A stretch of DNA of 64,000 nt, taken from Christiangramia forsetii KT0803 (lineage in GTDB: Bacteria > Bacteroidota > Bacteroidia > Flavobacteriales > Flavobacteriaceae). The translations under genes and the position numbers were made by a program. The notes beneath the pieces were generated by a model, which saw nothing but the letters and a program-made list of their open reading frames with translations, made no database searches and was not told where the DNA came from. The stretch is from positions 930,001 to 994,000 of the forward strand of contig NC_008571.1 of assembly GCF_000060345.1 (NCBI RefSeq), given 5' to 3'. Shown one piece after another: positions 30,624-39,881 of this stretch. Each line of letters opens with the position of its first letter. Positions within the stretch are counted from its first letter, which is position 1.

Positions 30624-30732
30624 GGGCAACGTTAGCGAATAAGAAGAGTAGGGGCTTCTAAATTTTATTTTAATATTTTTTGAAATATACACATTTCTTT
30701 GTTGCCCCTATTCTTCTTATTCGTTGTTACGT
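30624..30732 (-). repeat. attC-14, type C
   Basis: Boxes GGGCAAC (perfect with attC-13) and GTTACGT; otherwise as attC-12. Confidence 0.85.
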
Positions 30733-31077
30733 GCAGTAGAGCGGCATTTTGCAGAAATGCTGCGAGCGTCGTTCGACGGACCTGACCCTCGGGCCATCCC
30801 GCTTCAACCGTTTAGAATTGCGTTTATCCTTAGGATAGGCGACGTTCTGGAACGGGGAGCAAACAGTAGGATGGCTAAAAATGAGTGGAATCCCTAATTT
30901 CTTTTATTATTTTTTTCTTCTTCCTTTACAGCGAGTTTGCAGCTATCACTTTAAAAAGCACGCTTTTCTTCGTTAGCCGCAAGCAAACTCGCTAAGATAG
31001 CGGTACCACGATTTTTTATTCCTAAGCTTCTTCCTGTTTGCTTGATGCTGAGAGCTCGCCCAGGGCTGGCGAATGGC
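30733..31077. repeat. Cassette 14: type C gene-less cassette, copy 2
   Basis: 345 bp, apparently identical to copy 1. Confidence 0.75.
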
Positions 31078-31212
31078 ATGTAACGGTCCCGGTTATCGCC
31101 AGTTGGCGGAGTAGGGGACGCGGATTTGTCGGATTAGTTATTTTTATAATTGGTCTCTAAAATAACATTTTTCAGCTAACTACCCGTTATTTGCGGTGAA
31201 CCGTTGTTAGGC
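31078..31212 (-). repeat. attC-15, B/A chimera
   Basis: Boxes ATGTAAC and GTTAGGC. Left arm type B (ATCGCCAGTTGGCGGAG), loop and right arm type A (TTGGTCTCTAAAATAAC, CCCGTTATTTGCGG). The switch lies near GTCGGATTAG; the left half equals attC-24. Confidence 0.85.
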
Positions 31213-31226
31213 ACAGTTTCTTGATG

Positions 31227-32177
31227 TTATTTTTTTTGATGTTGAAATTGAAAAAATTCATTATCTAAAACTATTTCTTGCTGTATATTATTCATATTTT
31301 CTGCTGAAATTAAATATTGAATTTCTATATCTGGAACTTCTATTCCTTCTAAAACATTAACAAAAAAATGGTCAATATCGATCATTGTTTGAGGATATAT
31401 CACTTTATCGCTTCCTCCAATATAATTATGATCATAAATTGGTGTTTTTATCTGCTTAGTTAGGCCGTGATTATTATTTCCATCAATCCCATATCTTTCT
31501 GGATGAGCTCCTTCAATGTTCAATCCTAGAAATGGAAATTTAGCAATACTTTGACCATCATTATGAATAGAAATAGCAAAACAAAATTTTATAAATCTCT
31601 TTCCAGTCGCATTAGATGAACCACGAGGTAGTTTTCTGATATGAATTCTCAAACGAGGAGATTTTTTTCTGGTAAACATATCGGCAATATCATAATGTTC
31701 ACATTGATAAAAACTGTCACCGCTTCTTTTATAATAATGTTTACCGGAAAAGTTAGCCATATGGGGTGCGTTTTCGCTTGCAGGTACATATGTTTTAATA
31801 AAACCAATATCATTTGTTGTTTCTATTTTTTCGTGAACTAAACCTGAAATATATGGTGTTATAGCTTGACCCTCTAGGCGATTTAAAGTATTTAAAAATT
31901 TTGTTAGTTGTTCGATTGGTTTTTTTGATTGAGCTACATCTTGATTTTTTGAGTTATTTTTTGCTTTAATTCCCCAAATTATAATTCCACCATTTGAATT
32001 GGCAAAGCCAGAAATCACTTCTGATAAATTTTTCTTATCAAACTCTTTATTTTGCTCGTTGTAATTTGGAAAATTTACTGTTTTAAATTCAAGATTTAAA
32101 TTTTCTTCTTGACCTTCTTCAATAAATCGATCTATTTCTTTTAAGTCAATTGAATTAAAATATTTATCTAAAGTCAT
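31227..32177 (-). CDS. Cassette 15: AlbA_2 (Schlafen-type) ATP-binding domain protein
   Basis: 316 aa. The N-terminus has EGQEENLNLEFKTV and LSEVISGFANSNGGIIIWGIKA, the signature of AlbA_2 / divergent AAA_4 domains of Schlafen-like proteins. The C-terminal half (KFCFAISIHNDGQSIAKFPFLGLNI) is a beta-rich unassigned domain. Related proteins are predicted nucleic-acid-binding regulators or RNases and are frequent in defence islands. Confidence 0.8.
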   Translation of the reverse strand: MTLDKYFNSIDLKEIDRFIEEGQEENLNLEFKTVNFPNYNEQNKEFDKKNLSEVISGFANSNGGIIIWGIKAKNNSKNQDVAQSKKPIEQLTKFLNTLNRLEGQAITPYISGLVHEKIETTNDIGFIKTYVPASENAPHMANFSGKHYYKRSGDSFYQCEHYDIADMFTRKKSPRLRIHIRKLPRGSSNATGKRFIKFCFAISIHNDGQSIAKFPFLGLNIEGAHPERYGIDGNNNHGLTKQIKTPIYDHNYIGGSDKVIYPQTMIDIDHFFVNVLEGIEVPDIEIQYLISAENMNNIQQEIVLDNEFFQFQHQKK

Positions 32178-32190
32178 ATTTTGAAATTGT

Positions 32191-32324
32191 GCCTAACGGT
32201 TTCGGTTATCGCAAGTTGCGGGAGTAAGAACGCGGATTTGTCGGCTTAGTTGTTTTCATAATTGGTCTCTAAAATAACAATTTTCAGCAAACTACCCGTT
32301 ATTTGCGATGAACCGTTGTTACCT
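32191..32324 (-). repeat. attC-16, type A
   Basis: Boxes GCCTAAC (perfect with attC-15) and GTTACCT, which does not pair with attC-17 (GCACAAC). Confidence 0.9.
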
Positions 32325-32377
32325 GCTGTGGCGACACCTCGATTAACTAAGGTTTGCTTATAAGTTAATTTTTAGTT

Positions 32378-32608
32378 TTATTGGTTTTTGGAAATATTCT
32401 TTAGTTTTCTTTTCTTATAAGTGAAAAACACTAAATGGAAAATAAGCATAGCAACCATAAGTTCATAGCCACTTTTCATTTTATAGTTTCCATCCCAAAA
32501 AATAAGTTCTTGGACTGAATCATAAAATAAAAGAATAACTCCAAATCCAAGCGATCCCTTTAGTTCTTGTAATCTTAACTCTTTAATATCATTTGATTCG
32601 TTATTTTC
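32378..32608 (-). pseudogene. Cassette 16: 3' fragment of a membrane-protein gene cut by IS3
   Basis: Minus-strand reading to the stop at 32378 gives SLGFGVILLFYDSVQELIFW and GYELMVAMLIFHLVFFTYKK, two membrane helices, ending KNISKNQ. The 5' part is missing at the IS3 edge and does not reappear across the element. Its flank (GCTGTGGCGACACC) resembles type D. Confidence 0.7.
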
Positions 32609-32672
32609 TGATCATCCCCCTAAAATTAGGACAGTAAGTTAAGTTCAAAAATAACTTTAATTTTACTGTATT

Positions 32673-32948
32673 ATGACACGAAGAAAATTCACCTCAAAGT
32701 TCAAAACGAAAGTAGTCCTTGAATCGCTAAAAGAGCGTCAAACGACTCAGGAACTCGCACAAAAATTTGAAATCACTCCGCAACAAATCAGTGCCTGGAA
32801 ACGAGAATTTTTAAAAGATGCTGATGCGGTCTTTTCTAAAGGAAGTAAGTCTAAGAAATCAGAAGAAGAGGAAAAGAAAGACCAACTCCTTAAAGTAATT
32901 GGGGAGCTAAAAGTGGAAAATGATTTTTTAAAAAACGCCTTGCGATAA
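32673..32948 (+). CDS. IS3 OrfA (HTH), copy 1
   Basis: 91 aa HTH_Tnp_1 protein (QTTQELAQKFEITPQQISAWKREF) with a leucine-zipper-like tail. A slippery heptamer A-AAA-AAC at 32930-32936 lies just before the stop in the right phase for -1 frameshifting into OrfB, giving the OrfAB transposase. Confidence 0.92.
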   Translation: MTRRKFTSKFKTKVVLESLKERQTTQELAQKFEITPQQISAWKREFLKDADAVFSKGSKSKKSEEEEKKDQLLKVIGELKVENDFLKNALR

Positions 32949-32971
32949 AACCTTTAAAGGAGCGTAGAACA

Positions 32972-33802
32972 ATGATAAGCAAGGATCATTCAAAACTCAG
33001 CCTACAGCGACAATGCAGGCTATTGCAAATCCACCGCAGCGGAATTTATTATAAACCCCGCGGAGAAAGCACGCTCAATTTAGAACTGATGCGCCTGATG
33101 GATGAACATTATACCGATCATCCCTTTAAAGGTGCCAGGCGGATGCATACCTGGCTTACGATGGATAAAGGATATACGATCAATAAAAAACGTATTGAGC
33201 GTTTATATTCCAGAGTGATGGGGCTTCAGGCCATTATGCCTGGGAAGCATACCTCCAGACGCAATAAAGAACATAAGGTATATCCTTACTTGTTGCGGAA
33301 CTTGAAGGTAGATCGTCCCAATCAAGTTTGGGCAATCGATATTACTTACATACCGATGCGGAAAGGTTTTATGTACCTGGTAGCGATCATCGACCTGCAT
33401 AGCCGCTATGTACTCAACTGGTCGGTATCCAATTCCATGGATGCCCAGTGGTGTAAAGAAACTTTAGAAGAAGCCATTGACGTACATGGCAAGCCTGAGA
33501 TACTCAATACTGATCAGGGAAGTCAGTTCACCTCGGAGGTTTTTACTCATAGTGTACTCTCTAAGAACATTAAACTCAGTATGGATGGCAAAGGAAGGGC
33601 TATAGATAATGTGTTTATAGAACGCCTCTGGAGAAGTGTGAAATATGAAAGCATCTATCTCAATCCGCCAGAATCTGGAGTAGATCTTTACAAACAACTA
33701 GAAAACTATTTTGATTTTTATAACCATCGAAGAAGACATCAGGGAATAGAAAATGAAATACCCCTTAACCGATATTTAGAACAAGAAAGAAAAGCTGCCT
33801 AA
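32972..33802 (+). CDS. IS3 OrfB (rve DDE transposase), copy 1
   Basis: 276 aa from ATG, but the frame is open upstream to the frameshift site. HTH_21 region (HPFKGARRMHTWL) then the rve core with Asp in AIDITYIPM, Asp in LNTDQGSQF and Glu in NVFIERLWRSVKYE (DDE). Protein identical to copy 2. Confidence 0.94.
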   Translation: MISKDHSKLSLQRQCRLLQIHRSGIYYKPRGESTLNLELMRLMDEHYTDHPFKGARRMHTWLTMDKGYTINKKRIERLYSRVMGLQAIMPGKHTSRRNKEHKVYPYLLRNLKVDRPNQVWAIDITYIPMRKGFMYLVAIIDLHSRYVLNWSVSNSMDAQWCKETLEEAIDVHGKPEILNTDQGSQFTSEVFTHSVLSKNIKLSMDGKGRAIDNVFIERLWRSVKYESIYLNPPESGVDLYKQLENYFDFYNHRRRHQGIENEIPLNRYLEQERKAA

Positions 33803-33862
33803 TAAATGAAAAATAGAACTTAATTTAGCAGCTAAGCTGTCCTAATAAATGGGGGTACTTCA

Positions 33863-34134
33863 GTATTGCGTTTGTGCATAAAATTCCCAAGGTTGTATGG
33901 TGGGTCTGTTAATATTAAATCGACAGTATTTGAGTCTATAAATTTCATATAGTTCACGCAATTGCCATTCCCTAAAAGTGTATTTTTCCCAATAGATTCA
34001 AACTCAATTTTTTTATTTTTTGAAATTATTTTAAAGTTATCTTCTAAATTATTTTCTTCTGTGTAAGAAAACAAATCTAATTGTGGTTCTGAAACGCAAT
34101 GTAATTCAGGTGTTTCTATTAATTCTTTATACAT
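33863..34134 (-). pseudogene. DNA methyltransferase, N-terminal fragment truncated by IS3
   Basis: About 90 residues remain: NTLLGNGNCVNYMKF then LILTDPPYNLGNF, the motif IV DPPY of N6-adenine/N4-cytosine methyltransferases, after which the IS begins (frame runs on to 33832 inside it). The SAM-binding FxGxG motif and target region are lost, so it is inactive. It overlaps the upstream HTH gene by 8 bp. Confidence 0.8.
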
Positions 34135-34324
34135 TGGTTTTGCTCTTTAATAATTCTGTTACATCAACCGAAAGTATTTCAGCTATTTTATACAAGTCTT
34201 CGATACTCGGTTGTCTTCTGTTTTGAACATAGGAATTTACCATATTATAGCTTTTCCCTAACTGTTCGGATAACCAAATTTGTTTTATTCCTTTTTGTTC
34301 TAAAACCTCTTTAATTCGGTTCAT
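34127..34324 (-). CDS. XRE-type controller (C protein-like) of a lost restriction-modification system
   Basis: 65 aa, one HTH_3 domain (IKQIWLSEQLGKSYNMVNSYVQNRRQ, SIEDLYKIAEILSVD). Small size and coupling to a methyltransferase gene match restriction-modification controller proteins. The upstream region holds CTCACTAAATGAG and ACTAAA/TTTAGT repeats (34342-34387) that could be its operator. No endonuclease gene remains. Confidence 0.72.
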   Translation of the reverse strand: MNRIKEVLEQKGIKQIWLSEQLGKSYNMVNSYVQNRRQPSIEDLYKIAEILSVDVTELLKSKTNV

Positions 34325-34546
34325 TTTTGAATTCTTTAATTCAGTCCACTAAAATAATCAAGTTTTTAGTTTATCTCACTAAATGAGTAGAAATATAATC
34401 ATTTGGATTTTGTGTGCGGTGGGAAAGGCAAGCTCTTTTATTTTTTCGAGCGTTGGAATTGAGCGTTGGCAAAAAATAAATGTGCTTTACTGTGCGTTGG
34501 CTTTTTTAGTTCAAATGTTTAATTTTAGCACTTTTTTTTGCATTAT

Positions 34547-34680
34547 GCACAACGGCTCCGGTTATCGCAAGTTGCGGGAGTTAGGACGCGACTTTGTCGG
34601 ATTAGTTATTTTTATAATTGGTCTCTAAAATAGCAATTTTCAGCAAACTACCCGTTATTTGCGATTAACCGTTGTTATAT
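34547..34680 (-). repeat. attC-17, type A
   Basis: Boxes GCACAAC (unpaired with attC-16) and GTTATAT (perfect with attC-18). Sequence identical to attC-36. Confidence 0.9.
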
Positions 34681-35090
34681 GCTGTTGCGACACAGCCGAG
34701 TGAGAACCTAAGATATGCCGATGTCGGGAATACACTATCTTCTAAAAAAAGAATCTTTCTCATTTTTTACAATTATTGCGACCGAGTAAGTGTCCGTTTC
34801 TTTGTTCTAAGCTTTCTTTTGATTTTTTAATTCTTTAGTAGCTAATATGATTTTGAGCATCTACCAAAAGCTTCTTTAGTGTAAACATTCAATTGGACTT
34901 TTTTGTTCTTTAGTTATTTTATTTCTTCTGGACGATTTTTCTTGGATTTTGAAGCGAACCTGGATTTTGTCAATTATCGATTTACTAAAAATTCTTAGTT
35001 GAAAATTATCAATAGAAGACTTTAAAATTTGAATTTGTCAGATTGAATTTCTAATCTTTTTAGTAGCTAAAATCGTTTCGGAGCAATTGC
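34681..35090. repeat. Cassette 17: gene-less type D cassette
   Basis: 410 bp with no gene. Together with attC-17 it is duplicated at 51925-52468. Starts GCTGTTGCGACACAGCCGAG and ends GTAGCTAAAATCGTTTCGG. Confidence 0.75.
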
Positions 35091-35224
35091 ATATAACGGT
35101 TTGCGGTTATCGCAAGTTGCGGGAGTAGGGATGCGAACTTGTCGGATTTGTTATTTTTTAATTGGTCTCTAAAATAACCATTTTTATCAAACTACCCGTT
35201 ATTTGCGATGAACCGCTGTTACAT
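35091..35224 (-). repeat. attC-18, type A
   Basis: Boxes ATATAAC and GTTACAT, both perfect pairs; compensated GGTTTGCGG / CCGCTGTT as in attC-3. Confidence 0.9.
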
Positions 35225-35635
35225 GCTGTTGCGACACCTCCGAGTGAGAACTCCAGATATGCCGCCGTCGGGAATACACATTCTTCTAAAAAAAAGATCT
35301 TTCTCGTTTTTTACAATTATTGCGCACGAGTAAATGTCCGTTTCTTAGCTCTAAGTTTTCTTTTGATCTTTTTAGTTTTTAAGTAGCTAATTTGAATTTG
35401 AGCACCTACCAAAATCTTCTTTAGTGTAAACTTTCAATTGGACTTTTTTGTTCTTTAGTTATTCAATTTCTTCTAGACGATTTTTCTTGAATTTTGAAAC
35501 GAACCTGGATTTTGTCAATTATCGATTTATTAAAAAATCTTTGTTGTAATTTTCTTTAGCTGGCTTTAGATCTTGAAGTTGTCAGCTAATGTTTCATAAA
35601 GTTCTTAGTAGCTAAAATCGTTGCGGAGCAATTGC
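35225..35635. repeat. Cassette 18: gene-less type D cassette
   Basis: 411 bp, a diverged relative of cassette 17 with the same start (GCTGTTGCGACACC) and end (GTAGCTAAAATCGTTGCGG). A plus-strand open stretch here is not conserved in the other copies. Confidence 0.7.
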
Positions 35636-35769
35636 ATGTAACGGTTTCGATTATCGCAAGTTGCGGGAGTAGGGACGCGGACTTGTCGGATTAAATCTTT
35701 AGTTTCTTAGGATACTAAAATACGCTTTTTCCGATAACGCCCGTTATTTGCGATGAATCGTTGTTGTGC
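35636..35769 (-). repeat. attC-19, type A
   Basis: Boxes ATGTAAC and GTTGTGC, both perfect. Compensated pair CGATTATCGC / GCGATGAATCG; loop diverged. Confidence 0.88.
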
Positions 35770-35773
35770 CCAG

Positions 35774-36724
35774 TTAAATACTGTATCTAGTTTTATTTTT
35801 CTCTCCTATTTTTTTAAATAATTTGAGTTCTACTCCTTTTTTCAAATCACGACTTGCTGTTGCACCAGAAATATCTTTAAAAACTTCCATATAATCTTTT
35901 CTGGTAAATTCCCTTTTGTTTAATGATATGAAGTATTCAAGTCGCTCTTTCTCATGAAAAGTGCGATTATTGAAATCTAATAATTCATCTAAGGATTTAT
36001 TGATCACTCCTAACATATAATCAATAAAAGCTGTTGAATTTCCAGATTTATCACTGTCCGATAATGCTTTATAATATTTCTCCTGGTCTTTGCTTATTAA
36101 TGTTTCAAATGGTATATATTCAAAAATTGGATATTTTTCTATTAATATTAAAGTCTGCCATAATCTACCCATTCTACCATTTCCATCTAAGAATGGATGT
36201 ATGAATTCCATTTCGTAATGAAAAACACAACTTTTTATTAATTCTATTTCTTTTGATGTTTTTAAGTAATTAAATAAGTCTTTCATCAAATAAGGAACAT
36301 TTTCGTAGGGTGGAGCAAAATGTTCTACTTGAGATCCTTTCATTATACCAACTCCCTGCCTTCTATATTTTCCGGCATCTTCTATAAGATTATTCATCAA
36401 ATGTTTATGACATTCTAAAAATGATTTTTCATTTGAGGGTTTATAATTTTCTAAATGTTCATAAATCTCAATCGCGTTTAGAACTTCTTTTACATCTTTT
36501 TTTGGACCAATTATTCTCTTGTTTTCAAGCAGCGCAGTAATCTGTTCTTCAGTTAAAGTGTTACCCTCAATTTTTAATGAAGAATGAATCGTTTTAATCC
36601 TATTTTCTTTTCTCAATTTGGGAGAAGGTTTGTTCAGATAGTTTGCATTAATAGCTCCGATTTTCTCAGAAATTGAAGTTATTTCTTTTAAGATATTGGA
36701 AGTTATATCGTACGGTGGTTTCAT
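35774..36724 (-). CDS. Cassette 19: Fic-domain protein with N-terminal inhibitory motif
   Basis: 316 aa. The active-site loop HPFLDGNGRMGR is the complete Fic motif HxFx(D/E)GNGRxxR, so AMPylation (transfer of AMP to a protein hydroxyl) is expected. SSLKIEGN near residue 50 matches the (S/T)xxxE(G/N) autoinhibitory helix, which makes it a class II Fic enzyme. The C-terminus is a winged-helix-like domain. Target unknown; possible roles are regulation, toxin or defence. A fully compact single-gene cassette. Confidence 0.9.
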   Translation of the reverse strand: MKPPYDITSNILKEITSISEKIGAINANYLNKPSPKLRKENRIKTIHSSLKIEGNTLTEEQITALLENKRIIGPKKDVKEVLNAIEIYEHLENYKPSNEKSFLECHKHLMNNLIEDAGKYRRQGVGIMKGSQVEHFAPPYENVPYLMKDLFNYLKTSKEIELIKSCVFHYEMEFIHPFLDGNGRMGRLWQTLILIEKYPIFEYIPFETLISKDQEKYYKALSDSDKSGNSTAFIDYMLGVINKSLDELLDFNNRTFHEKERLEYFISLNKREFTRKDYMEVFKDISGATASRDLKKGVELKLFKKIGEKNKTRYSI

Positions 36725-36802
36725 TTGATACTATCATTTGATATTATCAAAAGTAAGATCATTTAATTAATATTTGAAGGAAAAATCATGATTTTTAATT
36801 GG

Positions 36803-36936
36803 GCACAACGGTTACGGTTATCGCAAGTTGCGGGAGTTGGGATGCGGATTTGTCGGCTTAGTTATTTTTCTAATTGGTCTCTAAAATAGCAATTTTCAGC
36901 TAACTACCCGTTATTTGCGATGAACCGATGTTAGCC
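36803..36936 (-). repeat. attC-20, type A
   Basis: Boxes GCACAAC and GTTAGCC, both perfect pairs. Confidence 0.9.
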
Positions 36937-36944
36937 ACAGATTA

Positions 36945-37907
36945 CTATATTTTAAATTTGTTCTCTTTAGGATTGTATTCAAATAATTTTTCGAGTTTTA
37001 CCGTATTTCCTTTATCATCAGTTGAAAAGAAACTAAACTTATTATCCTTTCCTAAAATTATAATGCTTTTAGAATTTTTATCTAAATCTATTGTCACAGA
37101 TCTAGCAATATTTTCGTTGTATTCTGTTTTTATAAGTTCTCTAGCATCAATTATATTAGCATCTTGCTCTTTAAATTTCACATAAACACTAGAATTTAAT
37201 CCAAATAAACCAATTCTTTTATTACAATCTGTTTCTATAAAATAATTCTTAGTGAAACTTAATTGGAATTTAACCGGAAATTCCGCCAATTTTTTTGATG
37301 TATCAATTTTCATCCATTCAAGAATAGAAGAGTTTCGAATTGAATTTTTATTTTTTTCTACATTTTCAATTAGAAGCTTTTGAATTTCTATATTTTTTGA
37401 GGTTTTAGAATTATAAATTCTTCCGGAAAAAACAAGTGTTTCTATTTCTTCTTCTGTAGAGTCAATAATCAATTCTGGAGCATCAAATTTCGGTAAAATT
37501 TCTAGTTTGATTTGCTTAATATTAAACCAATTTCTAATACTTTCTTTATCTAATCTATCAGCTGTTTGTAATTCTATTCCAAAAAAATTTGCAGCTTGAA
37601 TTGCATCTTTTTGATAACCTAAAGAGCTTACAAAAACCTTTTTATGGATATCTTTTATCCTCTCACATTTTGATTGGAAAGCTTCAATCTCCTTTACAGG
37701 AACTTTTTTATTAAAATTTTTACACTCTATTGCAATCTTCAATTCAAAAGAATTAATGTTCGAAGAAATTAAAATATCAATTTCACGTTTTTGACCACTT
37801 TCATTTTTTATTAGATAGTTCTGAAAGACTTTTGTGTTTGGTGTACTTATAAGACTTTCTTGAATAAGACGAATAGTATCTTCTAAAATTTTTCCTTTTT
37901 TGTTCAT
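36945..37907 (-). CDS. Cassette 20: Mrr-like restriction endonuclease
   Basis: 320 aa. The N-terminal domain has QKREIDILI, then KIAIECKNFNKKVPVKEIEAF, i.e. the D...ExK core of Mrr_cat, followed by KVFVSSLGYQKDAIQAANFFGIEL, the conserved C-terminal part of that domain. The second half is beta-rich and unassigned. Mrr-type enzymes cut methylated or foreign DNA without a partner methyltransferase, in keeping with a lone cassette. Confidence 0.8.
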   Translation of the reverse strand: MNKKGKILEDTIRLIQESLISTPNTKVFQNYLIKNESGQKREIDILISSNINSFELKIAIECKNFNKKVPVKEIEAFQSKCERIKDIHKKVFVSSLGYQKDAIQAANFFGIELQTADRLDKESIRNWFNIKQIKLEILPKFDAPELIIDSTEEEIETLVFSGRIYNSKTSKNIEIQKLLIENVEKNKNSIRNSSILEWMKIDTSKKLAEFPVKFQLSFTKNYFIETDCNKRIGLFGLNSSVYVKFKEQDANIIDARELIKTEYNENIARSVTIDLDKNSKSIIILGKDNKFSFFSTDDKGNTVKLEKLFEYNPKENKFKI

Positions 37908-37927
37908 CTCATCATTTAGTAAATTGT

Positions 37928-38060
37928 GGCTAACGGTTTCGGTTATCGCCAGTTGGCGGAGTAAGGGACGCGAATTTGTCGGCTTAGTATTGGATCGTTG
38001 GTCAAGTTAATTAATTTCTTTCTAATGCTACCGCTTATTGGCGATGAACCGTTGTTATAA
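37928..38060 (-). repeat. attC-21, type B
   Basis: Boxes GGCTAAC and GTTATAA, both perfect pairs. Confidence 0.9.
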
Positions 38061-38110
38061 GCTGGTGCGACAAGTTCGATCTTTTATAAGTGCAATCTAT
38101 ATTTAATGAA

Positions 38111-38488
38111 TTATTTTTTAGTTTTCCAATCAGAATAATCTTCCCAGTCTTTCAAATAATCATCTTTTCTTTCATTTTCATTTCTTTTTCCAAATCCGTA
38201 GCTTGAACTTTTTGGATACTCTGCCTCAGCAACAATATCTCTAAAATCTTCATTTGCTTTCTTTATCAGAAAGTCTATTTTCTCCAATTCCTTATTTGCA
38301 ATTTTAAGAACCGCAGCTGAAATTCTATTTTTTCCTTGTTTAGAATCACTTTTTATTTTATCCAATTTTTTTTCAATGAGTTCTATATTATTTGGAAATT
38401 CTCGGTGAATTAGAAAGTTGAGTTGATCATCTGTTATTTTAGCAACAGGCTGTTTTCCAAAATTCAATATTAACTTCTTCTCATTCAT
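38111..38488 (-). CDS. Cassette 21: small hypothetical protein
   Basis: 125 aa, highly charged and helical (LIEKKLDKIKSDSKQGKNR, AAVLKIANKELEKIDFL), tail rich in Tyr/Trp/Lys. No family recognised. The cassette's outer sequences (GCTGGTGCGACA at one end, TTGTTTGGAGCACTTGC at the other) are type D-like, so the gene sits in a type D frame as in cassette 1. Confidence 0.55.
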   Translation of the reverse strand: MNEKKLILNFGKQPVAKITDDQLNFLIHREFPNNIELIEKKLDKIKSDSKQGKNRISAAVLKIANKELEKIDFLIKKANEDFRDIVAEAEYPKSSSYGFGKRNENERKDDYLKDWEDYSDWKTKK

Positions 38489-38622
38489 TTTATAAATACG
38501 GTTTTATAGGCAAAAGTTTTTTTTGAATTTAATTTCTCTTTTTTCTTTTTTGAGATTTTTTTTGTAAAGCTAATTTGAACTTTTTTTTAGTTAAAATCGT
38601 AAAAATTGTTTGGAGCACTTGC

Positions 38623-38755
38623 TTATAACGGTCCCGGTTATCGCCAGTTGGCGGAGTAAGGGACGCGGATTTGTCGGCTTAGTATTGGTTTGTTGGTCAA
38701 GTTAATTATATTCTTTCTAACGCTGCCGGCTATTGGCGATTAACCGTTGTTGTTG
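38623..38755 (-). repeat. attC-22, type B
   Basis: Boxes TTATAAC (perfect) and GTTGTTG (one mismatch with attC-23). Identical to attC-37. Confidence 0.9.
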
Positions 38756-38796
38756 CCAGTATTTTTTGTTCCAAAACTTATTAAATAGCATTGATT

Positions 38797-39180
38797 TTAT
38801 TTTCCATTTTTAAGAGAAATTTCTAGAAGTAATTTGGAATTAATAGAAATCAGATTATCAACTTTTTGTTGAAGTTGATTTATTTCTTGATTAAGTTCAT
38901 TTATATCTGACTGAATTATTTCTTTAACTTTAAAAGCCACGATTTCTTCAAATCTTTTATCTATTAGGTCTGTTTTTGGCGTGGAATTTTTCTCGTTATC
39001 CGAAGAGTTTAGATAATTACTTAAAATTTTGATAGTTGATTTTCGGGGCTTTTTTACTTGTCCGTTTAATATTTTATTTATTCCTACTTCACTTAAATCG
39101 GTCTCTGAAGCAATCTGATATGCAGTTATTTTTTTCTTTTTAATCTCGTTTACGATTTCTTCAGTTTTTAATAATTTCAT
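38797..39180 (-). CDS. Cassette 22: XRE-like HTH protein with coiled coil, copy 1
   Basis: 127 aa. ITAYQIASETDLSEVGINKIL followed by GQVKKPRKSTIKILSNYL is an HTH of the XRE type; residues 85-122 form a leucine-rich coiled coil (NELNQEINQLQQKVDNLIS), suggesting a dimeric DNA-binding regulator. An identical gene lies at 52643-53026. It has no visible target gene in the cassette. Confidence 0.75.
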   Translation of the reverse strand: MKLLKTEEIVNEIKKKKITAYQIASETDLSEVGINKILNGQVKKPRKSTIKILSNYLNSSDNEKNSTPKTDLIDKRFEEIVAFKVKEIIQSDINELNQEINQLQQKVDNLISINSKLLLEISLKNGK

Positions 39181-39224
39181 CTTTTAAATGAATTTTAGAT
39201 CGCGATTTTTTTTAAAAATATTGG

Positions 39225-39333
39225 CTACAACGTTAGCGAATAAGAAGAGTAGGGGCTTCTAAATTTTATTTTAATATTTTTTGAAATATACACATTTCTT
39301 TGTTGCCCCTATTCTTCTTATTCGTTGTTACGT
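39225..39333 (-). repeat. attC-23, type C
   Basis: Boxes CTACAAC (one mismatch with attC-22) and GTTACGT; identical in body to other type C sites. Confidence 0.85.
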
Positions 39334-39678
39334 GCAGTAGAGCGGCATTTTGCAGAAATGCTGCGAGCGTCGTTCGACGGACCTGACCCTCGGGCCATCC
39401 CGCTTCAACCGTTTAGAATTGCGTTTATCCTTAGGATAGGCGACGTTCTGGAACGGGGAGCAAACAGTAGGATGGCTAAAAATGAGTGGAATCCCTAATT
39501 TCTTTTATTATTTTTTTCTTCTTCCTTTACAGCGAGTTTGCAGCTATCACTTTAAAAAGCACGCTTTTCTTCGTTAGCCGCAAGCAAACTCGCTAAGATA
39601 GCGGTACCACGATTTTTTATTCCTAAGCTTCTTCCTGTTTGCTTGATGCTGAGAGCTCGCCCAGGGCTGGCGAATGGC
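39334..39678. repeat. Cassette 23: type C gene-less cassette, copy 3
   Basis: 345 bp, apparently identical to the other five copies. Confidence 0.75.
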
Positions 39679-39811
39679 ATGTAACGGTCCCGGTTATCGC
39701 CAGTTGGCGGAGTAGGGGACGCGGATTTGTCGGATTAGTATTAGTATGTTGATCAAGTTAATTATTTTCTTACTAACGGTGCCGCTTATTGGCGATGAAC
39801 CGTTGTTATTT
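39679..39811 (-). repeat. attC-24, type B
   Basis: Boxes ATGTAAC and GTTATTT, each with one mismatch to its partner. Confidence 0.88.
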
Positions 39812-39881
39812 AAAGTTGCACATTACGAAATCTTGTTTTAATAATTTTGACAATAGACACTTATCTATAATCAAATTCTCT

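Larger units (their letters stand above)
32609..33862 (+). mobile_element. IS3-family element, copy 1
   Basis: 1254 bp bounded by imperfect inverted repeats (TGATCATCCCCCTAAAATT and the reverse of TTATTAGGACAG..., ending TGAAGTACCCCC when read inward). No target duplication (flanks TTTC and GTAT). The flanks are parts of two different cassettes. Confidence 0.9.

Noticed and set aside
32605-33866. Target duplication for IS3 copy 1
   Set aside because: Flanks TTTC and GTAT share no direct repeat, unlike copy 2 with ACA.
34383-34628. 81-codon plus-strand frame
   Set aside because: Runs through the putative controller promoter and into attC-17; no family features.
35162-35386. 74-codon plus-strand frame in type D cassette
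   Set aside because: Starts inside attC-18 and is not conserved in the other type D copies.
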